A stretch of 64,000 nt of DNA from the NCBI GenBank assembly GCA_021234155.1, contig JAJEKV010000006.1:25292369-25356368 (forward strand). Direction: 5' to 3'. Of the stretch, positions 23,208 through 35,244 are shown piece by piece. Origin of the DNA: Isoetes taiwanensis (taxonomy: Eukaryota > Streptophyta > Lycopodiopsida > Isoetales > Isoetaceae). The notes under the pieces are model-generated. The model made no database searches. It worked only from the letters and a program-made list of their open reading frames with translations, and had not been told where the DNA came from. Numbering within the stretch: position 1 is the stretch's first letter; every line of letters begins with the position of its first letter. A program made the translations under genes and the position numbers.

Positions 23208-24020
23208 ATGGATTTTCTCTTACAAGCAGGGGTTTTCTGCTTGCTTCCTGGCATCGGCTATTATTTTTCTTCCCGTTGTTGCGATTCTTGGGGCCGCTGC
23301 TTTAGAGACCAAGCATTGACCAAGCATGGCCTCTGGACATCCTTCCGCCAGTTAGAGCATTCTCAGACCGAAAAACCGTGTCTGTGTCTGGCATTCTCAG
23401 ACCGAAGTGGGGTTTTCTTTGGATGTGTGGAGCAGGAAACATATGGTTCGTGGCTGTGGTTTTTTGGCTGTTCCTTAGAAATCTAAGAAGAAATCAAAGC
23501 TTGGTTGAGTATGTCCGTGAAAGGGATGCGAGTGAAGGCCATTTGAGGCGGGCTTACATGGATAATGCAGTATTAGAAATTGATGATGCACTACCTAAGT
23601 TTCCTGAAAGGGAAATTATGAAGGAAGCAGTACATGTGGAAGAACCAATCACCAGCTGGGATGTAAAAGTAGGTGAAGGTGAGGTCGACCAAGTTGTGGA
23701 AGAATGCCTGGCTGCTCAGGGATTAGATTTGTCCTTCTCATCGCCTCTACAGGTGATATATCATCTCTTTAACTCATATGCCTTAATGCAATGGTATTGT
23801 ATGTTGTTCTACACGTAACATGCAGCTTACAGGTAATACCATGGAAACATCTCAGGTAATTCGGATTTTGCAATTTTTTATTTCTACAACCTTGCTTTTA
23901 AATTTATGCATACATGCAAAAGGATTGTGGAGCCACACTGATATGGAGAGTTCAGTTTGCCCAATACTTCTAAACTCGGACCTGCAAAATAAATGTTTGC
24001 GTGATGGCCATAAGGTATGA
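23208..24020 (+). pseudogene. Unidentified captured gene fragment with introns
   Basis: A frame from 23378 encodes a hydrophobic segment (IWFVAVVFWLFLRNLRRN) followed by an acidic stretch (EIDDALPKFPEREIMKEAVH; VKVGEGEVDQVVEECLAAQ) and ends at a CTACAG/GTGATA splice-like junction at about 23753. Further donor-like GTAATA, GTAATT and GTATGA sites follow, the last after KCLRDGHK at about 24015. I do not recognise the protein. A membrane segment followed by an acidic domain is all that can be said. It lies on the same strand as, and upstream of, the Helitron 3' end at 25644, so it may be that element's cargo. Confidence 0.4.
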
Positions 24021-25599
24021 TATATTAGAGCAAACTTTTATGGCATGGGATTTAAGTTTCGCAGAATATACATGAGACAGATCTAGGGTTGTATTGTTTC
24101 GACTTAAAATTTGATTGCTATGGGTCGAGTTTTCTGCTACAGAATTGCAAAATTCTTGAAGTTTTGTGGCAAAGAGTTACTTTGAATGATGAAAAGTTTA
24201 CAACAGACTGCAGATTTATTGAATGAACAGGGGCTTCACGTTTTTCCCCATCTTTTTGATATAATAGATTCATTTTCTCTTCGACGTTATGCTGTTTTGC
24301 TTCTTCAGAATTATTGCAGCCTTCACATATTTGTAAGTCTTATTTGATATTTGTGAGACTTGATTAAGTAGGCAGAACAATTTGTTTGGAATGAAACCTG
24401 TGAGATTTTGCAGATTAATAATGCCGGGGTAGTTGGACACAGATACTAATTCTAGATCTTAAAGTATTTACATTGAATCCAATATGGTTCAGTGAATGAT
24501 TAAAACTATCTTGGACGAATCTGTTGCAGAGGAAGCCATTGTTTACATTTTGGTTCAAGTAAAAATGTGTGCTACCAGTGATTATGCCATTCGCTGATTT
24601 GATCTCCCTTCACACATCTTTCGCACAGGTGTATTAAGTGTACATGAGGATAAACTAGAATTTGCATTAAAAGATGCACCCGTCTATCATTTTCATTGAT
24701 GGAATTGAGCAATTTTAATAATGGAGAGAATGGAATGTAAAAAGAAAGAGACGAATTGCACATTAATAGCTCTAATATATCGCCACAGGGAATTTGGTAG
24801 CACACTTGAAAGCTGTGTTTTTTTGGATGCCGCTGCTTTGGAAACACGACAGAACCTTAGAATCTTCTAACGTCGTGTAAAAGTCATGAAGAAACTTCAG
24901 ATGCAAGAAGGTGCTATGACGTAATCTTAAGACGGTTTGGGTTGTCAAACCCAGAGATTATTTGCATTACTACAGTCGTAGTATTTACTGTGTTTAAAGC
25001 AAAAGCTAGAGGTATATATTTATGTTTTATCTGTGAAAAATAGTGATCTTCTATTTGTCCTATGAGAGGCTAAAAACTCAGACACAAAATAGCGGAGATG
25101 TGGATCAGAAAAAGCAAAAGCAACACAAAGCAAAAGCATGTATCTAGATGTGTAAAGAAAAAGGCATGTTATATGGCGAATTATCTTATAAGAGCTACAT
25201 AAAGTACTTTGCTACGATAGTGAATGCTATCTTATGGATGGATGGACATGATAGATAAAACGTTAGTGGAAGATTGGAAAAAGATGGTTTGTTAGACCTC
25301 TAGCAACAAACTTTGAAAATAGCATTTAAAAGAGTTGTGCAACAACGTTCAATTAAACACAAAAGATAAAGCATTTAAGTAGGATCTATGATGTCCCTCA
25401 ACTATTCAATTATTCACGCAATTGAGCATGCAACATTTTTAAAAGTCCAAAGATATATGCAAACATAACTATTCATGTTCATCACCTGGAACTTCCATCA
25501 ATGGTAGGCAATTACATATATAAAATAAAATAGGCAAATTACAAAAGTAAGAATTGCATAGCGATGGGCTCACTTTTTCCATTGCATCCCAAAACATTT
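24021..25599. other. Intron-like AT-rich sequence, no gene identified
   Basis: AT-rich with T tracts. May hold introns or decayed exons of the fragment at 23208-24020. Nothing firm is seen, and 25000-25599 has no features. Confidence 0.4.
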
Positions 25600-25616
25600 A
25601 TCGCCCCTCAACTTAC

Positions 25617-25644
25617 GCCCAGCAACGCTGGGCACCATTATTAG
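25617..25644 (+). mobile_element. Helitron 3' terminus (hairpin plus TTAG)
   Basis: GCCCAGC, loop AAC, GCTGGGC, then ACCATTAT and TTAG followed by T. It has the same hairpin and ACCATTA spacer as the minus-strand end at 11412, with one substitution in the terminal CTAG. The element therefore extends to the left of 25644. Its 5' end was not found. Confidence 0.75.
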
Positions 25645-26439
25645 TTTAATATTAAAAAGTTAATGGCTAGGATTTATGCTCACTTTTTTATCTAACGGTT
25701 AAGATCTGCTACACCAAATTCACTTTTTGGCACCTTCCTTGCACCTTCCCCAAAAAATCAAGGGCTAGGATTTCGCCTTCCCCTTTGATCCAACGGTTCA
25801 CAGATGGGGTGTATGCCCCCATGCATGGCTCATGCATGCCCCCATCAGAATCCAAGGGCTTAAGCTGTGCCACCTCACCAACTTTTTATCCAAGGGCCAA
25901 GATCAAAACTTTATATGTAATGTGCTATTTTATGACCACCCCCATGAGTTTCTATATCTAAACATATATAAGTTATTGGACGCCCACGTGTCAACAAGGC
26001 CTGCGTTCTAACGTCACGATTGTTTTTCCCGGACATTTTGCTGCAGTTTTTTTTTTTTCGCCGCAATCGATTTGTTTTGTTGCCACGTTCCGTCAAAGTC
26101 CGTCTAGGCTGTCGTTGTGGTGTCCACAAGCTATATGGCGGTGTATAATCTCTGTCCACAAGTTATGGCGGTGGATTTCTCTGGTTGTTTTGCCTCGGTG
26201 CACCTCTGTAACTCTAAATAATTTTAAAACTTTGCTCGGATGTGCTCGAATTTGCTCTGCATCAGTCTGTAAGTTTTCTTGCATCTTTCTGTTTTTTTGT
26301 TTTTTGTTTTTTATATTAGATAGACTGTTGCTAGGATTTTCTCCCTTGATCTTAGTGACATCCGTAAACAGAGTTATGGCCGCTACCTTCTTCCTGCCCT
26401 GCAGATGCTTTCTGTAAAATACCCGTGGTAGAAACGTAC
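25645..26439. other. Spacer right of the Helitron end
   Basis: Begins TTTAATATTAAAAAG, similar to Helitron 5'-end sequence apart from the missing leading TC, so another element may begin here. Then come phrases like GGCTAGGATTTATGC and ATCCAACGGTTCACAG, typical of plant mobile-element edges. The frames at 25911-26417 have no domain. Confidence 0.35.
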
Positions 26440-27788
<1,349 letters not shown>

Positions 27789-28145
27789 TTGCTTCCATTC
27801 TATAGAACACCAACAGCTCAATTCAAGTTCAAAAGCTCAAGTGCGGCAGAGTTTACAGATCCCTTAACTCACAAGCTGAAGCATCACCCTGGCCAGATTG
27901 AAGCTGCTGCAGTAATGGAATATGTTTTAGAAGAAAGTGCATACGTGAAAGCTGCTGCTAAGCTTCATGAGACCGATTCTTTGAAGAAACCAAAGCAAGA
28001 CAGATATGCTCTGCGTACTTCTCCCCAGTGGTTTGGCCCCCAGATTGAAGTTATCAGAATGACTAGCCATTCCATTGAAAGAGAAATCAATTCTGTCAAT
28101 GATAACCCTATCATTGATGTCAGCACAGATAAAGCTTTTACATAA
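27789..28145 (+). pseudogene. Phenylalanine ammonia-lyase (PAL) fragment
   Basis: PAL deaminates L-Phe to trans-cinnamate at the entry of phenylpropanoid metabolism. Residues from about 27849 match the central helical region: [20 protein letters not shown], then [20 protein letters not shown], then [18 protein letters not shown]. The [12 protein letters not shown] and NSVNDNP blocks are invariant in PAL. The frame is open for 118 codons, but it covers only about 100 of some 700 residues and lacks the Ala-Ser-Gly cofactor region. Before 27849 and after about 28130 the similarity stops. Odd: one inserted Ala (KAAAKLHE) and a lost domain context. It is on the opposite strand to its IleRS, SEC5 and CIPK neighbours. 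Confidence 0.95.
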
Positions 28146-28442
28146 TTCATGGATCTAGCCAAATCAAATATGACTCTCTGGACAGACCCGAAGCCAAGCC
28201 AATGATGTGCCTCTACGAACTGCCCAACTTCCCACGTTATCAGTAAAGAATCCAAACGAAGTAGATGAGAATGAACAACTGTGATCAGCACCAAATGTTG
28301 CTTTCTTCAGATCATGACATTTTCCAGATAAAGGGAATAAGAGTCTATCATCATGGCTATAACAATGACCATCCGCCCTGTACATTATTCTCCTTTACAA
28401 GATGCTTTGAGTATGAGCTGCTAGCAACCGTTTCTGACTCAC

Positions 28443-28809
28443 ATGCGATGACAGAACAATAGACTTTGCTTTCTTATATTCTCTAACGGCCATATCATAC
28501 TCTCCTTTTGCAATGTTTGAGTGGATTGTACTTGGAAGATTGAAGAGTGTCCTAAAGCACTGTAGCATTCCTTGCACGGAACGTATTCGTTCTGCTTGTG
28601 CCTGTGAGCACAAACATAATAGAAGTTCAGGCCATGTTAGACAAATGAAGGAAACAATGCACAGTACATAGCATGACCCACCTGGCGTTCAAGTAGGGGG
28701 CCAACAGCTCGTTTAGCTGCTCCATCCACATCTTGGATTGCACTATACAGATTCCTCGTGCCAGAACCATTTGGATCTGATTCAATTTGCTGCAACTTCG
28801 AATGTATAT
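28443..28809 (-). pseudogene. Exocyst subunit SEC5 fragment, two exons
   Basis: SEC5 is part of the exocyst tethering complex that docks secretory vesicles at the plasma membrane. Exon 28682-28809 follows a TTTGTAG acceptor and encodes DIHSKLQQIESDPNGSGT and AVGPLLERQ. A GTGGGT donor starts an 80-bp intron (28602-28681), ending in CTCACAG. Exon 28443-28601 encodes AQAERIRSVQGMLQCFRTLF, NLPSTI and KGEYDMAVREYKKAKSI, then a CAT/GTGAGT donor. The RIRSVQGML...FRTLFNLPS...GEYDxAVREYKKAKSI block is characteristic of plant SEC5. Both exons are open and splice in frame; no other exon was found, so this is about 95 residues of a roughly 1,000-residue protein. Confidence 0.87.
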
Positions 28810-29353
28810 CTACAAATTTGCCATGCATGATTATTATTGAGGTACCAATCCAAAAGCAACGTCGTAATCATATTACCTCTAGATGTTACTAAAACGCAAT
28901 GCCTCTAGATGTTACTAAAACACAATGTTTTGTTAAGAACTATGCCATTATAACTGACTCCTAGTCAGTACTTTTAACTTCATTACCTACTTTTGGATAT
29001 CGTTTACAGTTACTCGTCCACATGTCATCCCGGTTACGTTCAATGTCCATTTGACATGCCATATTATTGTAATATGGACATATGCTTAGGTGGCATATTT
29101 ATCTGCTAACCAATCAGAAAATGGGCAATTTCTCGTATTGATGAGCTTTAGCAGCTTCTTCTGGTGCAACATAAAAGATTTGGGCAGTCAAGGCCCTTAG
29201 AAAACTTTCTCGCATAGACGCATTCTAAGGCGTGGCATGCTATAAGATACACCAAACATTTCTCGCAAGAAAAAAAAACATTTTATTAGACATGTTGCTT
29301 TACAGCCTTGGAGAGGCATCTTTGCTTTAAATACGAATGAGAATCATGCATAC
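28810..29353. other. Spacer, with a possible unidentified exon
   Basis: On the minus strand, about 29107-29205 reads ESFLRALTAQIFYVAPEEAA then KAHQYEKLPIF before a stop. It looks coding but I cannot assign it. The rest shows a short local duplication (ACCTCTAGATGTTACTAAAA and GCCTCTAGATGTTACTAAAA near 28880-28920). Confidence 0.35.
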
Positions 29354-29574
29354 AATTTTATGAAATAGCTCACTGCCGGTGACAAATTCAAGGATGGTAT
29401 ATATCTTTGTCCGACTAGCAAGGACCTGCCCAATACCATGGTACCTTAATTATTAAATAATAAGGGAAGTAATGTCGAAAATGACTTACATGAAGCATGA
29501 ATCCACGTTACCTCATGCAGTCGGCCGACATTTGGATGCCTCACTAGCTTCATGACAGTAATTTCTCTCTTTAT
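29354..29574 (-). pseudogene. CIPK/SnRK3 protein kinase fragment, two exons
   Basis: CBL-interacting protein kinases relay calcium signals to ion transporters. Exon 29512-29574 (63 bp) follows a TCAG acceptor and encodes IKREITVMKLVRHPNVGRLH plus E. This is the kinase alpha-C helix region with its Glu and the HPNV(V)RL(Y)EV block. The donor is GTAACG. Exon 29354-29425 (72 bp) follows GGGCAG and encodes VLASRTKIYTILEFVTGSEL then FHKI up to a GTATGC donor. The hinge EFVTGGELFDKI of CIPKs is changed to GSELFHKI. Exon lengths of 63 and 72 are, from memory, those of intron-rich CIPK genes. The catalytic HRD and DFG segments are absent. Confidence 0.9.
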
Positions 29575-30281
29575 CTGATTTAAGATAGAAATTATGTTAA
29601 CATGAAAATCTCTGTCGTTGGCTGAGAAATACGACGTATGCCAAAAAATACACAATCCTAGCCACTACCCTAATTTTAAAATTTCCATCACATAAAAATA
29701 ATAGAAAACCTAGCAAAAATGATTGAATACACCATGATGCCCCTAGGATTCCTATAGAAATTGAAAATGAATACCATTTTTGCACAACAGGCATTGTATT
29801 CATAATGCAAAGGGAAAGTCAACTATTGGGACAAAAAGAGAAACCAATATAACCATTGAAATTCTTAACCTGCAAATCATCAAAGTTAGTAGAAAGTAAA
29901 ACGTCACATTATACTCGATTTACTGCCCAAACCATCAAACCTTGAAAGACATATCTAAAAATATATGTATTTGGCTATTGCGCTTCTGTCACAGTAATCT
30001 CCTTATGTAAAAAGAAAACACGTCCGTTTAACTTAATTCAATTCGACGCGTCCCAGAAAAAAAAAAAAAGTCGTTCTAGTAGAAAACTAGCATTTTTGGA
30101 TGTTTAAGTAAACGAACGAGCAAAGATAAATTATTTGCCATTTGTACTCTAAGTGTGTGCCATAACCTTGCAAGGTTTACATGTGCTCGTTGACACCATT
30201 GCAAACTTTTTTATGAGGAACCGAGCACACAAAAAAAAGGTAAGTGTCTTGCACCTTCTTTGATAGAATTGTAGTGATCCA
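29575..30281. other. Spacer upstream of the Helitron ORF
   Basis: AT-rich, no gene seen. It would contain the promoter of the Helitron transposase if 30282 is the true start, but no convincing TATA element stands out. Confidence 0.4.
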
Positions 30282-31301
30282 ATGCCTCGTAGACAACAAT
30301 TCTCGAACTTGAGTGAGGAAGGTAGGGATAGAATACGAGAAAGGGATAGAGAACGCTATGCAACCCGGAAAAGAGAAAGAAGACTAGAGAGAGCGAGAGA
30401 CCGTTATGCAAGGAGGAGTGCGGAAGACGTGATTAGGCAACGAGAAAGAAGAAGACAACGTTATGGGAAATATGAATCTACTCATGGTGAGAAACAAGAG
30501 GATATGAGATTGGAGGGAGGGGAGCAAGCATGCATGCTTGATGAAGTGGTTTCAAGTGAAATAATAAATAATATACGTTCTATTCAACCAATGGAACAAT
30601 TGGAGGTAGGTCACCAATGTGAGCATACACAAATTCAAAAAAAACATGAGAGGTTGGTAGATGTTGCACGAAAACATCGACGAGTAGATGCCATGACTTG
30701 TGTAAATGTCTCCCCGCAAGAATTTATTGAATTTAGCGAAAGGTCTATTGCCAATATGACCAGTGTAAACGTCGCGCACAAACAATCTGCATCAAATGCA
30801 GGAATTGGAATTCTGATTGATGAACAGAATTATATATCATCTCTTGCCACAAATGATAGTCATGCAGATGGAAGAATAAGGTTAGATGGAAGATCATATG
30901 TCGAACACACTTACGTAGAAGGTGCACCTGTAAATACTGAAGAAAATGAGAGAAATACGAATGAAGAGTCAGATCCAAGGGTAAGATCTCTCGACTGCAG
31001 AACGGAGGCTTCAGCACATTGGCGATCTCGTGCGCGACAAATGAATGTCGCAATCAGTCAAACATATGCTATGTGCTCTTGGATTAAAAGATGCACATAT
31101 TGTCAAATCCCGTTGCTCAACGTGGAGCATGATGGATTCTGTTGCAATAAAGGGAAATGGTTATTGCCTGTCCTACCCCCTTTACCCACAGCATTGAACA
31201 ACCTATACGATGTACAAGAATTTGCTAAGTTAGCAAGAAAAGTGAATAGGTTATTCTGCTTCAGCGTGCTTGGAGTGAGTGGGATTTTCCTTCATCCGTG
31301 A
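30282..31301 (+). pseudogene. Helitron transposase N-terminal part
   Basis: Starts MPRRQQFSNLSEEGRDRIRE, then about 60 residues of Arg/Glu-rich repeats (RERDRERYATRKRERRLERA), typical of the N-terminus of some Helitron proteins. At about residues 268-290 (31085-31155) is CTYCQIPLLNVEHDGFCCNK, the Cys-rich motif of the Helitron-like N-terminal domain, followed by LPPLP and FAKLARKVNRLFCFSVLGVS. A frameshift at about 31268-31275 takes the protein out of frame; the expected continuation (TYHRIWPTTESGHPIHWYVY) is read in another frame at 31318-31377. The ATG at 30282 gives the longest frame, with no competing upstream start. Confidence 0.92.
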
Positions 31302-32681
31302 CTATTACAGGGCGAACATATCATCGAATATGGCCGACCACAGAATCAGGGCATCCAATACATTGGTATGTGTATGACGAGTCTGAAAGATATGCACAAG
31401 GTCGAGAGTAGCAAGTACCATTCCAATGGATTGCTATTGTCAGTTCGATCCTTGATCAAGTCAACCCATTCATTCAAAACCTTCGAACTATGGGAAGCAT
31501 GCATGTACCATCGGCATACATTACAATTCAAGGGGCAATTGCGAGTAACGAAATAGCAGCCATTGCAGACGCTAGTAATACAGCAGACATTTGTCCTCGA
31601 GTAGCTGGCTTTTGGGTTTGGAGTGAAGGAGAACCAAGTTTCATGAACATCCTAGATCCTATGTATGAACCGCTACAATATCCGCTTTTCTTCCCACACG
31701 GTACTATTGGATGGGGGCTTGGAAATGAACATGGCCTTACACAATTGCAGTGGTACAGGACTAGATTGCTACACGAGGAGCGCTTTCTTCAATTAGGTCG
31801 TCTATGCGGAGAATATTTGGTCGACATGTATTCTAGGGTAGAGGACGCTCGATTAAACTACTTCAGAACACCATCATTTCGGAATAGAAGAGTGCAATAT
31901 GATGAGGACTATTCTGAACGCGAAAACGATGCTCAGAGTGACATTATTTTACCATCGTCCTTCTTGGGGTGTCAGAGATGGTGCTCTGTCCAAGTCGCAG
32001 ATGCATTAGCACTGTCTAGATCAAAAGGTCGTCCAACATTATTCATCACTATGACTACGAATACTGATTGGCCAGAAATACAAGCCCGACTAAGACCAGG
32101 ACAAAATGCATCCGACATTCCTGTGATTGTCGTTCGTTGTTTCCATGGAAGATTACAACGTTTAAAGGAGCTGCTTCATAAATTCTTCCAATGCATATCA
32201 TATGTGATAACAGTCATAGAATTTCAAAAGTGTGGGATCATAACAGAATTAACACAGGGCAAACAACCACTATCCAATGCAAACAAATTACCAAATCTTC
32301 TGCCAAGAAATCTCGTTTTGCGCACTGAACCCGACATACCAATCGAGTGCATAGATGAGATGATCTCAGTTGAATTGCCTACAGATCCCATTCTTCGAGG
32401 ACAAGTTCAAAAATTTATGATACATAGGCACACCGAAAGGTGTTCTCCAAATGGCAGTCCTTGTTGCTATAAATACCCAAAAGATGTCAACCCAACAACG
32501 CATCTTGATTCGAAGGGTTACGTACAGTATAGACGGAGAACTATAGACGATGTATGGGTGGTTCCATACAATGCCTTCCTCCTGCATGAATTGGATTGTC
32601 ACATTATGGTGGATGTTGCATCTAGAGTCCATGTATTCTCCTACCTTTATGGTTACATTTACAAAGGATTCGACTACATTA
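31302..32681 (+). pseudogene. Helitron Rep domain, HUH motif replaced
   Basis: The frame continues across an in-frame TAG at 31412-31414, then is open from 31415 to the MITE. Landmarks: YEPLQYPLFFPHGTIGWG; ILPSSFLGCQRW; the first Rep motif GRPTLFITMTTNTDWPEIQA at about 32024; VITVIEFQKCG at 32205-32236. Here the catalytic metal-binding GLPHAHI motif is expected, but about 80 bp read IITELTQGKQPLSNANKLPN and more, with no His-x-His. The normal sequence resumes at NLVLRTEPDIPIECIDEMIS. The third motif SYLYGYIYKG keeps both tyrosines, but the first Lys of YxxKYxxK is Gly. Rolling-circle nicking should be impossible without the HUH histidines. Confidence 0.9.
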
Positions 32682-33221
32682 GGGATTTTTTGAGATCATA
32701 AAAGGGCCTCCTAAGAACTTCTGACTAAGCTATATGAACTACCAATCAGAAAACAGAACTGGTAATCCAGTCAGCAAAACAGTTATAACTAACTCACTGA
32801 ATCACATTTTCTAGCATAAGTGTTGATAGAAAAGTCCAAATGAGCTTTTGTTTGGTGCAATAGATAGATCTCATTGAGATCTTTCCAACCTTGGGTGGTT
32901 TGCATATATTTTAGCCCCCTAGGATAGTAAAAAATGTTAAAAACTATATTTTTTGGAGTTTTAACAATCATAAGTGGTTAAAATATGTGCAAAACACCTA
33001 AGATTAGAAAGATCTCAACGAGATCTATCTATTGCACTAAACGAGAGCTCATTTGGACTTTTCTATCAATAGTTATGCTAGAAAATGTGATCCAGTGAGT
33101 TAGTTATAACAGTTTTGCTGACTGGACCCGTCAGGCTCTGATTTCTGATTGGTAGTTCATTTATCTTCATTTGGCTTAGTTGGCATGTTTTGAAGGCCCC
33201 TTTTTAATCTCAAAAAAACCC
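32682..33221. mobile_element. 540-bp fold-back MITE, TA target duplication
   Basis: The termini GGGATTTTTTGAGAT and (reverse complement of the right end) GGGTTTTTTTGAGAT begin two arms of about 240 bp that are inverted copies of each other. Both contain AACTACCAATCAGAAA and AGAAAAGTCCAAATGAGC. TA flanks both sides (32680-32681 and 33222-33223). Deleting the element plus one TA joins GACTACAT-TA-ATGCTAG, which restores the Helitron frame as D-Y-I-N-A-S. TA duplication and GGG-type ends suggest a Tc1/mariner-related MITE. No coding capacity. Confidence 0.92.
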
Positions 33222-33223
33222 TA

Positions 33224-34598
33224 ATGCTAGTTTTCAAGTAAGCCAAGAACGGCACTCGGCTTTCATACCACCGTCCTTAAACAATCAAAATGAAGCGGCT
33301 GCAGAATCCTCGTCAAGAAACAATGGTCAAAGAGGAAATACCACATGCCAACTATCAGGGCATGCACCATCTGAAGAAACCGCTAGCCGACCTCCTAGGA
33401 ATGAAATACAGGATTACTTGAGGGCGCGTTATCTATCGGCAACAGAGGCGGCGTGGAGAACAATGTCATATGACATAACAAATAAGTCTCCTGCCGTCAA
33501 ATGCTTGCCCCTACATATGCCACATCCAAACGAGGTCACTATTAGATCGATATTTTTTGCGCCCCTTTGGATCTCGAGTTTGATGCCATCACATACATCC
33601 AATACCATGAACAATACACGTTGTCTATATACAACCCGACATTAGGAATTGAATTTGGAGCCCACGTGGAACAAGAGCGGGAGGGGTTCACGAGGAACAT
33701 AGTGAGGAAGAGGGTAAGGCAGCCAATTATATGTAGGATACGTTTGTTATTGCCTCGAGTGGGAGAGGCATTCTACTTGAGACAAATCCTACTGCACCGC
33801 CCTGCGAGGACATGGGATGAACTAAAAATCGTTAATGGGCAACAATATGAAACATACCAACAATTTTTGCAGAGGCGGTATACGCTGGCAGCACATAACG
33901 AGGGTGTGTTAGTGATGGAAGAAGTCGCTTTCCTTATCATTGAGTCCCCAACAACCACGATTTCTTTTTGCCATGGTACTTCGCTGGATCAAGGTCCAAA
34001 GAATTGAACTATGGAGCAGTTCAAAGCAAAGAATGAGTGTCGACATGCTAGACGAAAGTACCCAAATGAAGAAACAATCGCCTTTAATGAATCCCTTCAT
34101 TTAATCAACAACATTCTAATGCAACATAGTACCAATATCATGGCGTTTGGTCTCCAGCTACAGCCTCGTCTTGGAAGAGATGTCATGCATGAGTTGCGAA
34201 AAATTTCGGACCATGGACGATGACTTAGATCGTAATGCAAATGACGAAAGCATAATGAAAAAATGACCAACAAAAGATATACAACTTCGTTCGAGAATGG
34301 CTTGAATCCCCTGAAAAGCAAACCAACCTTTGTTCATCGATGGAAAGGCCGGCATAGGGTAAAACATTCCTACTAAATTGCATATGCCTGTTGATACGAG
34401 GCAAGCAAGGTATAATTCTCCCATGCGGTACGACAGCATTAGCAGGTCTTCAGTACCCGGGAGGACGAACGACACACTCATTGTTCCAAATCCCCGTAGA
34501 AGAAAATAATGCAGGGCTTCATTCGATGATAGAACATGATTCTGGAGCAGCAGACCTGCATCTGGGATGAATTTTCAATGGCCAATAAAGCTGTCATA
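33224..34598 (+). pseudogene. Helitron Rep C-terminus and helicase N-terminal part
   Basis: Resumes as NASFQVSQERHSAF, then EIQDYLRARYLSATEAAWRT, AVKCLPLHMPHPNE. A frameshift near 33565 leads to LEFDAITYIQYHEQYTLS, then AFYLRQILLHRPARTWDELK and VNGQQYETYQQFLQRR. After further frame changes comes the PIF1-family ATPase: NFVREWLESPEKQ and FIDGKAGIG. The Walker A lysine-threonine is lost to a 1-bp insertion (T at 34360, GGGTAAAAC) and continues as LLNCICLLIRGKQGIILPCG in the next frame. The Walker B segment IWDEFSMANKAVI ends exactly at the ATA where the 9-kb element inserted. Confidence 0.9.
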
Positions 34599-34619
34599 CA
34601 CAAGGCCCCCAAAAATTAA

Positions 34620-35244
34620 CTCACATTAATAATCACCATTGAAACCAGTATAAGTGTGGCTTTTCATACAGGCAATGTATAATATAAAGAAAAAGCATAT
34701 GCCCTTCATGGTTTTCTAAAACCATTGCTAGTTAGAACTTATTTTTCATACTGATTCTATATTCTAAAGTGGTTTCTTTAAGTCACTACTAGTTTAAGAG
34801 ATGGTTTTTAAGTATACATTTTTGGCATTACTATTTGGGATACTTTAATATACTAATTATCATTCTCCTATTAGTTTGATAGATGGTTTTTAAGTATACA
34901 TTTTTAGCATTACTATCTAGGATGCTCTAATATACTAATTGTCTCATTCTAATAATATGCTAATAATAATGTGCACTTTCCTTCCAAATTTAGATTGCTT
35001 TGTGAAATTCTGCCTTCTTTCTATAAGTTATTTGTTGCAACATATAGTCTATCCTGGAACTTTGGCTTTATTGGGTTCCATGCCTTATAGGCTTGTTTAA
35101 AAGGCTCTAGAGGCGTGTTTTTATATGTAGGTTATTTAGTAGTAGTGGAATGACCTAAAGACTGGACATCAGATAAAAGTAGCTAGAGGGAACGTTAAGA
35201 TACATGAATGAATGGTGCACATTTTGATGAATCCAATATTTACA
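34620..35244. other. Left subterminal region of the 9-kb element
   Basis: AT-rich, with a direct duplication of period 82 bp at 34792-34955 (units beginning GTTTRAKAGATGGTTTTTAA). No coding sequence. Confidence 0.6.
34792..34955. repeat. Tandem duplication, period 82 bp
   Basis: Two units, 34792-34873 and 34874-34955, share TTTTTAAGTATACATTTTTR and TAATATACTAATTRTC. Confidence 0.9.

Noticed and set aside
11412..25644. A single 14-kb Helitron spanning both hairpins
   Set aside because: Both ends are 3' ends in opposite orientation; one Helitron should have one 3' and one 5' end.
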